From positions 1 through 6,535 of the forward strand of contig MGNL01000020.1 of the NCBI GenBank assembly GCA_001796785.1: 6,535 bases of DNA, in the 5' to 3' direction. The stretch comes from Chloroflexi bacterium RBG_16_51_16 (lineage in GTDB: Bacteria > Chloroflexota > Anaerolineae > Anaerolineales > Villigracilaceae). This document shows positions 1-6,535 of this stretch, in pieces. The notes under the pieces are model-generated. The model was not told the origin of the DNA and made no database searches. It was given only the letters and a program-made list of their open reading frames with translations. A program made the translations under genes and the position numbers. Every line of letters starts with the position of its first letter. Position 1 is the first letter of the stretch.

Positions 1-1220
1 GGGATGGCATGGTCCATTTCCGGCGTGAAAAATTCGTGCCGCACGGCGGGCCGGATGGCGGAGATGGTGGCAAGGGAGCGGATGTGCTCTTCGAGGTCAA
101 GCCGGTGTTAAACACACTTTCTGCATTCCGTCCGAAACAGAAGTTCGCAGCCCCAGACGGGGCGAACGGAGGCTCGGCACAGAAGACGGGAAAAAATGGG
201 GAAGATCTTGTGATTCCCGTCCCACCCGGTACGTTGATCTACGATGCTGAGAATGGTGAACTTATCGGAGACCTATTGCAACCCGATCAGAAATTAACAA
301 TTTGCAAGGGAGGCAGGGGAGGCCGGGGCAACCAACACTTCGCCACCTCCCGGAACCAGGCGCCGCGCACCGCTGAACGCGGCGAGCCGTCCACATCCAA
401 ACACCTCAGGTTGGAATTGAGATTGATCGCCGACATCGGGATCATCGGGGTTCCGAATGCCGGAAAGTCCACCCTGCTTTCGGTTCTAACCCAGGCGCGG
501 CCGAAGATCGCGGCTTACCCTTTCACAACGCTTGAGCCAAACCTGGGAGTTGCGCGGGTCGGTGATGACACCACGATCGTCCTTGCAGATATCCCCGGTC
601 TGATCGAAGGTGCATCCCAGGGCGTTGGATTGGGTCATGAATTCCTCCGGCATATTCAAAGAACCCGCTTATTGATCCATCTGCTCGACGGGATGGGCGC
701 CGATCCCCTGGCAGATTTCAGCCAGATCAACACGGAACTTTCCCTTTTTGACACAGGTCTGGCTCAAAAACCGCAGCTTGTCGCCTTGAACAAGATCGAT
801 CAAACCGAGGTGAAAGATAGATTCAATGACGTGCGCTCGGAGTTCAAAAAACGCGGAATTGAATTAATGGCGATTTCCGCACTGGCTCGAACCAACACAA
901 CCGAATTATTGGATAAGGCAGGGGCACGTCTGGCGGAATTACCCGCCCAGACAAGCGTAGAACCCAGGCTGCCTGTTTACCGACCCAGGGAAGATCCAAG
1001 GAATTTTCACATCAACCGGGAAGGTTCACATCACTGGCGGATAAAGGGATCAGCAATTGAACGGGCGGCAGCCATGACATTTTGGCAGCACGACGGCTCG
1101 GTGCGCAGATTTCAAAAAATCATGGAAACCCTCGGAGTGGATGTCGCATTGCGCAAAGCAGGGATTAATGAGGGAGATACCGTATTGATTGGTGAGAACG
1201 AGCTCGAGTGGCAGGAATGA
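1..1220 (+). CDS. obg: GTPase Obg/CgtA, 5'-truncated by the window edge
   Basis: Conserved cytoplasmic GTPase of the Obg family, known to associate with the 50S ribosomal subunit and to act in ribosome assembly and stress control. The frame is open to the left edge and reads DG before the first ATG at position 9. That ATG aligns with an internal Met of the Obg fold, so the true start lies about 20-25 residues upstream, outside the window. Residues below count from that Met. The glycine-rich Obg domain covers about 1-140, with GGPDGGDGG at 13-21 and GGRGGRGN at 101-108. The G domain shows G1 GVPNAGKS (147-154), G2 PFTT (171-174), G3 DIPG (194-197), G4 NKID (261-264) and G5 SAL (290-292). A C-terminal OCT domain fills about 318-403. 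All GTPase motifs are intact, so the protein should be active. The next gene on this strand starts 112 bases downstream, so an operon link is uncertain. Confidence 0.97.
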   Translation, partial: DGMVHFRREKFVPHGGPDGGDGGKGADVLFEVKPVLNTLSAFRPKQKFAAPDGANGGSAQKTGKNGEDLVIPVPPGTLIYDAENGELIGDLLQPDQKLTICKGGRGGRGNQHFATSRNQAPRTAERGEPSTSKHLRLELRLIADIGIIGVPNAGKSTLLSVLTQARPKIAAYPFTTLEPNLGVARVGDDTTIVLADIPGLIEGASQGVGLGHEFLRHIQRTRLLIHLLDGMGADPLADFSQINTELSLFDTGLAQKPQLVALNKIDQTEVKDRFNDVRSEFKKRGIELMAISALARTNTTELLDKAGARLAELPAQTSVEPRLPVYRPREDPRNFHINREGSHHWRIKGSAIERAAAMTFWQHDGSVRRFQKIMETLGVDVALRKAGINEGDTVLIGENELEWQE

Positions 1221-1332
1221 TCTTCCGCAGGACGGACACATAGTCATTAAACGAAAATGCGTTAGATCACAACCAACGGGTGTATGAATTGGACGAGAAA
1301 CCCTTATAGCTTAATCAGCAGAAACCAATTTC

Positions 1333-2619
1333 ATGAATCATTTGATCTCCAAGACTGATCTGGCAAAGATCTATCACAATTTTCCCCAGCGATTCTGGAT
1401 CGTGGTCCTAACCGGATTTATCGACGGCATCGGTGGAACGCTCCTGTTTCCATTCTTCGCGCTTTATATCACCCAAAAATTCCAGGTTGGAATGACGCAG
1501 GCAGGTCTGCTGCTGGGATTGTCCTCGTTTTTTGGATTGGTGGGAAGCACGATAGGCGGTGCGCTAACGGATAAATTTGGCCGCCGGATCCTGATCATCA
1601 CTGGCCTGGTCTTCAGCGCCCTCAGCACACTGGCATTCGGTTTGGTGAACGACCTAAGCCTGATCATCCCGGTGATCGTCATCGTCGGGCTGCTGTCCAA
1701 CTTTTCCAATCCGGCACATAACGCCATGATCGCAGACATCCTGCCTGAGGAAAAAAGACAAGAGGGATTCGGCATTCTGCGGGTGGTCCACAATATCTCC
1801 TGGATCATCGGACCAACGATTGGCGGCCTGGTAGCGGCGCGTTCATTTTTTGCACTATTTGTGATCGATGCGGTTATCAGCTGTATCGTGGCTGTGATAT
1901 TCTACAGATTAATACCGGAAACTAAACCAACCGCGCCCGCAGGAAGCAAGCCTGAGGGCATGCTTGACACATTCTCGGGTTATTCGATCGTCCTGAAAGA
2001 CTTGCCTTTCATGGGATTCATGTTCGCCTCGATCCTGATGATGATGGTCTACCTACAGATGTACAACACCCTTTCCGTTTTCCTGCGCAATGAACACGGG
2101 GTCGATGCACAAGGATACGGATTCCTGCTGACCGTCAGCGCCATCATGGTCGTTCTATTTCAATTTTGGGTGTCCAGGCAGATTAAAACCAGACCCCCTT
2201 TCCTGATGATGGCACTGGGTGGCTTCTTCTACATCATAGGGTTTGGGATGTTCGGATTCGTGGCCGCTTACACGTTGTTCATAACAGCTCTCATTGTTAT
2301 CACTATCGGCGAGATGATCGTCATGCCGACCAGCCAGGCGCTGGCAGCTAACTTCGCACCCGAGGATATGCGCGGCCGCTATATGGCGATCTTCCAGCTC
2401 TCGTGGTCCATACCGGCAACGATCGGTCCGGGGGCAGCCGGATATATCCTGGACAACTTCAACCCCAACCTGCTTTGGTACGTTGGTGGGTTGATCTGCG
2501 GCCTATCTGTCCTCGGCTTTTATGCGCTGCATATGCGCCTTGGCAGGCAGAAACGCTTTACAAATAAAATCGAGGCGCCTCCTCAAGACGAACTTGCCCA
2601 GATGGAAATAGCCGCCTAG
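1333..2619 (+). CDS. MFS transporter, probable drug/proton-antiporter-type exporter
   Basis: Complete 428-residue inner-membrane protein of the major facilitator superfamily. Hydrophobic stretches fit 12 helices at roughly 21-45, 55-78, 86-105, 109-130, 150-170, 172-193, 225-250, 261-282, 288-308, 311-333, 349-374 and 379-402. The longer cytoplasmic loop at about 194-224 separates the two six-helix halves. The loop after helix 2 carries motif A as GALTDKFGRR (76-85). Helix 5 has WIIGPTIGG (157-165), similar to the motif C of antiporters. The loop before helix 11 has APEDMRGRY (342-350), common in the DHA1 family. Asp31 lies in helix 1, where proton-coupled exporters often carry an acidic residue. 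Substrate cannot be inferred; multidrug or small-metabolite export is the family default. The ATG at 1333 lacks a clear Shine-Dalgarno sequence, and an in-frame stop at 1312-1314 rules out a much longer N-terminus. It converges with folD. Confidence 0.9.
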   Translation: MNHLISKTDLAKIYHNFPQRFWIVVLTGFIDGIGGTLLFPFFALYITQKFQVGMTQAGLLLGLSSFFGLVGSTIGGALTDKFGRRILIITGLVFSALSTLAFGLVNDLSLIIPVIVIVGLLSNFSNPAHNAMIADILPEEKRQEGFGILRVVHNISWIIGPTIGGLVAARSFFALFVIDAVISCIVAVIFYRLIPETKPTAPAGSKPEGMLDTFSGYSIVLKDLPFMGFMFASILMMMVYLQMYNTLSVFLRNEHGVDAQGYGFLLTVSAIMVVLFQFWVSRQIKTRPPFLMMALGGFFYIIGFGMFGFVAAYTLFITALIVITIGEMIVMPTSQALAANFAPEDMRGRYMAIFQLSWSIPATIGPGAAGYILDNFNPNLLWYVGGLICGLSVLGFYALHMRLGRQKRFTNKIEAPPQDELAQMEIAA

Positions 2620-2723
2620 AATATCCATGCCGCCGGTGCACACCGATCTTTGCCTGCCCTGGTATTGGGAACCCGTATTGATTTCGTCCGGGATGTCAGT
2701 GGTCGGTCTCCAAGTGTTACAAC

Positions 2724-2756
2724 AAAAAAAACAAGCGGTGAATATCACCGCTTGTT
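2724..2756 (-). terminator. Intrinsic terminator of the leftward folD transcript
   Basis: A perfect inverted repeat (arms 2730-2740 and 2746-2756, 11 bp, five-base loop AATAT) lies 52 bases past the folD stop. Read on the minus strand, the GC-containing stem is followed directly by an uninterrupted run of seven Ts within 2724-2730 (only 2730 overlaps the stem), the classic Rho-independent layout. On the plus strand the stem is followed by CTGATA rather than a T run, so it should work poorly for the rightward transporter transcript, though it could stabilise that mRNA's 3' end. Confidence 0.88.
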
Positions 2757-2807
2757 CTGATATAAAGAAAAAATATTTGTCTGCGTTTCGGAGATGGATC
2801 TGAAAGG

Positions 2808-3686
2808 TTATTGATCCTGTAGCTCTGCTGCTCTGAGCGTATTTTTCATCAGCATGGCAATGGTCATCGGCCCGACACCACCCGGGACGGGTGTGATGCA
2901 ACCTGCAACCTCTTTAGCCTCCGCAAAGTTAACATCCCCGACCAGGCGCTGGCCGCTTTTCTTGGTGGCATCCGGGACCGCGTTGATGCCAACATCGATA
3001 ACCGCCGCGCCGGGTTTGATCCAATCCCCGCGCACCATTTCGGTCTTCCCGATGGCAGCGATCAAGATATCCGCCTGCCTGACCGTTCCAGGCAGATCCC
3101 GTGTCCGTGAATGGCAAACAGTAACCGTGGCATTTTTACCGATCAACAACAAGGCTGCCGGCATGCCCACGATGTTCGAGCGGCCCAGGACGACCGCATT
3201 GGAGCCTTCGATCTTGACACCGGATTGTTCGAGTAGATAGATACAGCCATAGGGAGTGCACGGAACGAAGAGAGGTTCACGACCTTTTTGGGCTAACCGC
3301 CCGATATTGATCGGTGAAAATCCATCCACATCCTTTTCAATATTTATGAGTTGAAGAACCCTCTCCTCGTTCAGGTGACCGGGCAAGGGTAATTGAACCA
3401 GGATGCCGTGTATTTTTTTGCTGCGGTTCAATTTCTTGATCAACTTTTCAAGCTCATCCTGGCTGATATCCGCCGGGAGGTGCTCGCTGATGGATCCCAT
3501 CCCCAATTCCATGCAAGCCTTCCCCTTGGAGGATACATACGCAGCCGAATCCGGCCTATCTCCGACCAGGACTGTGGCAAGCGTCGGTTTCGGTTTGCCG
3601 GCCGCGGTCCGTTTGGCTACCTCGCCGGCAACGCCATCCCTTACCTGCTGGGCGATTAATTTCCCATCGATCAATTGAGCGGTCAT
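2808..3686 (-). CDS. folD: Bifunctional methylenetetrahydrofolate dehydrogenase / methenyltetrahydrofolate cyclohydrolase FolD
   Basis: Cytoplasmic enzyme that interconverts 5,10-methylene-, 5,10-methenyl- and 10-formyl-tetrahydrofolate, using NADP(H) in most bacteria. It supplies one-carbon units for purines and formyl-methionine. The protein is complete at 292 residues, a normal family length. The active-site signature is present: Tyr50 and Lys54 in YVSSK, Gln98 in QLPLP (98-102), and Asp121 in DVDGF (119-123). The Rossmann nucleotide site reads VLGRSNIVGMP (166-176). The C-terminal family signature PVPGGVGPMT lies at 266-275. The ATG at 3684-3686 is well supported by an AGAGGAG ribosome binding site five bases upstream. 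A likely -10 box precedes it and a terminator follows, so folD can be transcribed alone as well as by readthrough from mtaB, whose stop is 66 bases upstream. No key residue is missing. Confidence 0.97.
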   Translation of the reverse strand: MTAQLIDGKLIAQQVRDGVAGEVAKRTAAGKPKPTLATVLVGDRPDSAAYVSSKGKACMELGMGSISEHLPADISQDELEKLIKKLNRSKKIHGILVQLPLPGHLNEERVLQLINIEKDVDGFSPINIGRLAQKGREPLFVPCTPYGCIYLLEQSGVKIEGSNAVVLGRSNIVGMPAALLLIGKNATVTVCHSRTRDLPGTVRQADILIAAIGKTEMVRGDWIKPGAAVIDVGINAVPDATKKSGQRLVGDVNFAEAKEVAGCITPVPGGVGPMTIAMLMKNTLRAAELQDQ

Positions 3687-3691
3687 GTTGG

Positions 3692-3698
3692 CTCCTCT
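3692..3698 (-). promoter_or_regulatory. Ribosome binding site of folD
   Basis: The minus strand reads AGAGGAG, five bases before the ATG. It is the clearest Shine-Dalgarno sequence next to a start in this window and fixes the folD start. The mtaB and transporter starts lack a comparable one. Confidence 0.8.
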
Positions 3699-3716
3699 GT
3701 GAAAGAATGCACAAAA

Positions 3717-3722
3717 ATTATA
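3717..3722 (-). promoter_or_regulatory. Probable sigma-70-type -10 box for folD
   Basis: On the minus strand this is a perfect TATAAT, about 30 bases before the folD ATG, which would give a 5' leader of roughly 20-25 bases containing the ribosome binding site. At a 17-base spacing the -35 position (3740-3745) reads TTCTGT, a poor match to TTGACA. The element therefore rests mainly on the -10 and on its placement in the mtaB-folD gap. The box is not in the extended TGnTATAAT form. Confidence 0.5.
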
Positions 3723-3752
3723 CCCATACCCCCCTGCTCACAGAAGTGACAC

Positions 3753-5030
3753 TTATCCCGAATTACGAATTACGCCCCTCAATATTTTCCCTTCGGATGC
3801 CATAACGATCACATCGTCAAGCTCATTCCAACGTGGAGTTGGCGAGCAGGCTGAGATGCGCAAATTGTTACCAGAACAGCCTTCCACCTGCCAGCCGCTA
3901 TCACCAAATTTCGAAACCGATTCCCACAAGGCTTGAACTTCTCGACCGACAAACTGTGAACGGTACGTTTGTGCGGATTCATCCAATACCTGCCTTAAGC
4001 GCTCCCCTCGTTGTTTCTTGATCCCAGTTGATATTTGACCGTGCATCCGCGCGGCTGCAGTGCCCGGGCGGAGGGAATATGTGAATACATGACCACCTGC
4101 AAAGTTCATTTCGCGAACAAAATCGAGGCTCTCATCAAATTCCGACTCCTTCTCACCCGGGAAACCGGCAATGATGTCGGTGGTGATGGCAACCTCGGGA
4201 ATGATCTGCCTGGCGGAATAAACCAGGTTTCGAAAAGCCTTAGGGCCGGTCTTGCGGGCCATACGTTTGAGGGTCGACCTGCATCCGCTTTGAAGCGGCA
4301 AGTGCAGGTGCGGCATGAGACGCCTGTCCTCCCAAAGAGCTAGAAAGTCTTCATCGAGATCCCATGGCTCGAGAGAGGAAAGCCTTATCCGAGGCGCATC
4401 TGTCTCCTGAAGGATCATGCGAATCAAATTTCGAAGTCGTGAATTGATATCGTAACCCCAGGATCCCAGGTGAACTCCGGTCAGGACGATTTCGCGGGCA
4501 CCGCCGCTCAGTGCGGCTTTGATGTCCTGGATGATCGCGGGCTCCGACCGACTGAGGCTCCCGCCTCGAGCAATGGTTGTTACGCAAAATGTACAATGGT
4601 TATCACAACCATCCTGGACCTTGATAAAGGCTCGCGTTCGATGATGCAGCCCGGGCAAAGGTTCGCGGGCAAGCGGTTCAAGGTTATAAATTTCGTCGGG
4701 AAGATTTAAAAAATCTGCGACGAGCTGGTTTTTCTGGTTGTTCGGTACCACCCGGACTACATTGGGAAGTGCACAGGCTTCTTCATGATTAAGCGTCGCC
4801 CAGCATCCCGTTGAAACAATTTGAGCGACACCCGCCCTTGCAATCTGGCGGATGGCGGCACGGGAATCTGATACAGCAGCATTTGTGACCGCACACGTAT
4901 TGACCACCGCCACGTCCGCGTGGTGAGGTTCAGCGAGGATCTCGTGCCCGGCTGTGCGAAACCTGCCTGCGATCGACTCAATCTCGCTCTGATTGAGCCG
5001 GCAGCCAATTGAATCCAAATAAACTTTCAC
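3753..5030 (-). CDS. mtaB: tRNA (N6-threonylcarbamoyladenosine(37)-C2)-methylthiotransferase MtaB
   Basis: Radical SAM methylthiotransferase that converts t6A at position 37 of ANN-decoding tRNAs into ms2t6A, using two [4Fe-4S] clusters. It is complete at 425 residues, close to the usual size. The N-terminal UPF0004 domain binds the auxiliary cluster through Cys10 (IGCRLNQSE), Cys46 (NTCAVTN) and Cys76 (STGCW). The radical SAM cluster motif CxxxCxxC is Cys142, Cys146 and Cys149 (CDNHCTFC), followed by ARGG. The stretch LHLPLQSGC (242-250) and the TTDIIAGFPGE region (283-293) are typical of the family. About 360-422 resembles a divergent TRAM domain. The GCRLNQSE start and the lack of MiaB-type features favour MtaB over MiaB or RimO. 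The start is GTG, sharing GTGA with the stop of the upstream lipoprotein gene. No Shine-Dalgarno sequence precedes it, so translation probably relies on coupling. Confidence 0.9.
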   Translation of the reverse strand: MKVYLDSIGCRLNQSEIESIAGRFRTAGHEILAEPHHADVAVVNTCAVTNAAVSDSRAAIRQIARAGVAQIVSTGCWATLNHEEACALPNVVRVVPNNQKNQLVADFLNLPDEIYNLEPLAREPLPGLHHRTRAFIKVQDGCDNHCTFCVTTIARGGSLSRSEPAIIQDIKAALSGGAREIVLTGVHLGSWGYDINSRLRNLIRMILQETDAPRIRLSSLEPWDLDEDFLALWEDRRLMPHLHLPLQSGCRSTLKRMARKTGPKAFRNLVYSARQIIPEVAITTDIIAGFPGEKESEFDESLDFVREMNFAGGHVFTYSLRPGTAAARMHGQISTGIKKQRGERLRQVLDESAQTYRSQFVGREVQALWESVSKFGDSGWQVEGCSGNNLRISACSPTPRWNELDDVIVMASEGKILRGVIRNSG

Positions 5031-5701
5031 GGCTGAAGAGCTACAAAATTATCGAAGATGACGTCCACGCCGGGTTCGGAAAAGCTGCCTGCCATGAGAC
5101 CGATATCACCCGAAGCAAGGGTTTGATCATGAACGGTTACAGCTTCGAAGCCATTTACATACATCGCCAACTGATCCGCCTGGCAATCCGCGCGCAAATG
5201 GTTCACGGTCATCCCCTGTAAAATTCTCTCGCTGAATTGCAACTCGGTTTGACCCAGGAGAACAGCGTTACCAAGGTTGAACAATCCTATTCCATAATAA
5301 CCATCACTGGTAACCATGAAAAAATAATAATTGCCCTCTGACAACCTGCAGATCAAACCAATGCGATTCTCATCCGGCCCGCCGAGCTTGCCGACATCCA
5401 CTTCCAGCCTGACATTATCGAACGACAACCCGGGCGTTGTCCAGAAATTAGTATCGAGCGCGTTTACCAGGATTCGATAGCCGCCCCCATCATAGTCCAT
5501 GACCCCTTCTCCGGCCTGCATCCGGTCCCAGCCTGTTGTCGGTGACGAGAAGTCGTCCTGGAACAGAATGGCACCGGAGGGAATCTCTGCAACCGCCTGG
5601 GCAGGGGTCGGCAATGTTAAACCATCGATATCAAACGGCAGATTTGCACATGCCGTGGTTAAGATGACAATCCAGGTAACGATCAAAAGCTGCGGTTTCA
5701 T
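5027..5701 (-). CDS. Predicted lipoprotein with LamG/concanavalin-like domain
   Basis: Uncharacterised protein of 224 residues from the ATG at 5699-5701. An in-frame TTG two codons upstream (5705-5707) would give 226; neither start has a good ribosome binding site, and the ATG is the default choice. A short basic/polar start and a hydrophobic core (LLIVTWIVIL) end in a lipobox-like LTTAC, making Cys18 the likely lipidation site and placing the protein on the outer face of the cytoplasmic membrane. A Thr/Pro/Ala-rich linker leads to one beta-rich domain of about 175 residues. It opens with QDDFSSPTTGW and contains EVDVGKLGGPDENRIGLICR, NYYFFMVTSDGYYGIG and a closing VIFDNFVALQP, the pattern of LamG/concanavalin A-like folds. 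Cys118 and Cys173 could form a disulfide. No catalytic site is recognisable; carbohydrate or surface binding is only a guess. The TPR gene ends 21 bases upstream and mtaB overlaps its stop by four bases. Confidence 0.8.
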   Translation of the reverse strand: MKPQLLIVTWIVILTTACANLPFDIDGLTLPTPAQAVAEIPSGAILFQDDFSSPTTGWDRMQAGEGVMDYDGGGYRILVNALDTNFWTTPGLSFDNVRLEVDVGKLGGPDENRIGLICRLSEGNYYFFMVTSDGYYGIGLFNLGNAVLLGQTELQFSERILQGMTVNHLRADCQADQLAMYVNGFEAVTVHDQTLASGDIGLMAGSFSEPGVDVIFDNFVALQP

Positions 5702-5722
5702 TCTCAAATTCTATCATGCAGC

Positions 5723-6535
5723 TTATTGGAAATATTGCTGGATGAGATGGTCTGCATAGGCAGCGAGGGTTGGATCCCGACTGCCATCTCTCACGAGGAT
5801 CAATTCGTTAAAAGCATCTGAGGATCTTCCCACCGCCAGATAGGTCATGGCCCGATGCAAATGAGCAGAGAAATTTAATGGATCGAATTTGATCGCCTCA
5901 TCCAGACTTTGTTCGGCAAGCGTGTATCTTCCCGACGAATAATATGACCAACCCAAGGCATCAAGCATTTGAGGATCGCCTGGTTTAAGTTCAACAGCTT
6001 TAACAGCAGCAGGAATTCCGATGTCCTCGATATGGACTGAATTTTCCGCGCAAAATACGGCGAGCAATCGCAGATAAGTTGGATCCCGGGGCGCCAATTC
6101 CGCAGCACGCTGGTAGTCCACCAAGGCAGCTGCCAGATCTCCCTGCAAATAATGTGATTCTCCGACGGCAACTTGCCAGGCTGGATTCGAAGGCTCAAGT
6201 TCGGCAGCAATCTGCTCCTCCGCCAGCGCCCTGTCAAATTCCTGAACTCGTTTCCAATATCGGCCGCGCAGCCCGCGCACAACAGGAGAGGTCGGATCCA
6301 AATCCAGGGCGTGTTCCAGGTCAGACAATCCATCCTTGCCGAGCTGACCTTGCGCCTCTCCCAACCAGGCCCAAGCTTCAGCATGCGACGGATCTAGTTG
6401 GACCGCCTGTTCAAATGCGTCGTGCGCCAGATACCATTCGTTGACCAGTCCCAGGCCGCGGCCAATGATCAACAAGGCCTCGGAGCGGTCCGGTTCGAGG
6501 CCTGCCAGTTGAATCGTCGTTCGCAGTGTTTCGAC
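5723..6535 (-). CDS. TPR-repeat protein, N-terminus outside the window
   Basis: The frame is open through the right edge (the first visible residues read VETLRTTIQLAGLEPDRSEA), so only the C-terminal 270 residues are seen. An in-frame TTG at 6473-6475 lies inside a repeat and is not a convincing start. The visible part is about seven consecutive tetratricopeptide units of roughly 34 residues. Recurring ends include QLDPSHAEAW, DLDPTSP, ELEPSNPAW, ELAPRDPTY, ELKPGDP and KFDPLNFSA, and the W/Y-LG/A-Y-G-A-P positions fit the TPR consensus. Such arrays form a superhelical protein-binding scaffold, with no enzymatic function implied. The missing N-terminus could carry a signal peptide, membrane anchor or another domain. 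The gene leads a tight run with the lipoprotein and mtaB genes, which suggests but does not prove that it works with the lipoprotein at the cell surface. Confidence 0.85.
   Translation of the reverse strand, partial: VETLRTTIQLAGLEPDRSEALLIIGRGLGLVNEWYLAHDAFEQAVQLDPSHAEAWAWLGEAQGQLGKDGLSDLEHALDLDPTSPVVRGLRGRYWKRVQEFDRALAEEQIAAELEPSNPAWQVAVGESHYLQGDLAAALVDYQRAAELAPRDPTYLRLLAVFCAENSVHIEDIGIPAAVKAVELKPGDPQMLDALGWSYYSSGRYTLAEQSLDEAIKFDPLNFSAHLHRAMTYLAVGRSSDAFNELILVRDGSRDPTLAAYADHLIQQYFQ

Noticed and set aside
9..11. ATG as the true start of obg.
   Set aside because: Obg proteins have about 20 more residues before this point, and the frame continues to the left edge with the expected DG before this Met.
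1221..1332. Possible promoter for the transporter, with TTGGAC at 1289 and TATAGC at 1305.
   Set aside because: The spacing is only 10 bases, too short for a sigma-70 promoter, and no other -35/-10 pair is convincing.
1284..1358. Short open frame (about 24 codons) beginning in the gap before the transporter gene.
   Set aside because: No ribosome binding site; it overlaps the transporter start in another frame and its composition is not protein-like.
1464..1808. Minus-strand open frame of 114 codons opposite the transporter.
   Set aside because: Antisense to conserved membrane helices; a by-product of the transporter's codon pattern.
2634..2645. Small inverted repeat CGGTG-CA-CACCG just after the transporter stop, considered as its terminator.
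   Set aside because: The stem is only five base pairs with a two-base loop, and what follows (ATCTTTGCC) is not a real T tract.
2854..3240. Plus-strand open frame of 128 codons opposite folD, and similar ones at 3393-3678.
   Set aside because: They lie entirely antisense to a confidently identified folD, and their translations resemble no protein family.
4035..4343. Plus-strand open frame of 102 codons opposite mtaB.
   Set aside because: Antisense shadow of a conserved radical SAM gene, with no start signal of its own.
6473..6475. TTG codon as the start of the TPR gene.
   Set aside because: The frame stays open and TPR-like to the right edge, so the codon is internal.

Overview
This window reads as ordinary chromosomal sequence from a bacterium, most likely of the phylum Chloroflexota and plausibly class Anaerolineae. 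The main pointers are an Obg protein whose visible N-terminus reads DGMVHFRREKFVP, and a small lipoprotein with a LamG/concanavalin-like domain of a kind I associate with Anaerolineae. Both are impressions from memory, not search results. Base composition looks moderate and even. I see no insertion sequence, phage gene, CRISPR array, rRNA or tRNA.

Plus strand, left part: the window opens inside obg (1-1220; the first 20-odd residues lie outside). A 112-base gap with no convincing promoter or terminator follows, then a complete 12-helix major facilitator superfamily transporter (1333-2619).

Minus strand, right part: four genes run leftward towards the transporter. The first is a TPR-repeat protein that enters from the right edge (5723-6535, 5' end missing). 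Next is a small predicted lipoprotein (5027-5701), then mtaB (3753-5030), the methylthiotransferase for t6A37 of tRNA, then folD (2808-3686). The TPR and lipoprotein genes are about 20 bases apart. The lipoprotein stop and the mtaB GTG start share the bases GTGA, so these genes probably form one transcription unit with translational coupling. folD has its own likely -10 box and a strong ribosome binding site in the 66-base gap after mtaB. The run ends at a clear intrinsic terminator (2724-2756).

The two gene sets converge on a 188-base gap (2620-2807). Its only supported element is that terminator, whose U tract serves the leftward transcript only.

Functionally the window combines housekeeping genes (ribosome-associated GTPase, tRNA modification, one-carbon folate metabolism) with an export-type transporter and two poorly characterised proteins (TPR and lipoprotein). 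I found no strong case for a new multi-gene system. The most interesting points are the uncharacterised lipoprotein, its coupling to mtaB, and a marked excess of GATC sites.
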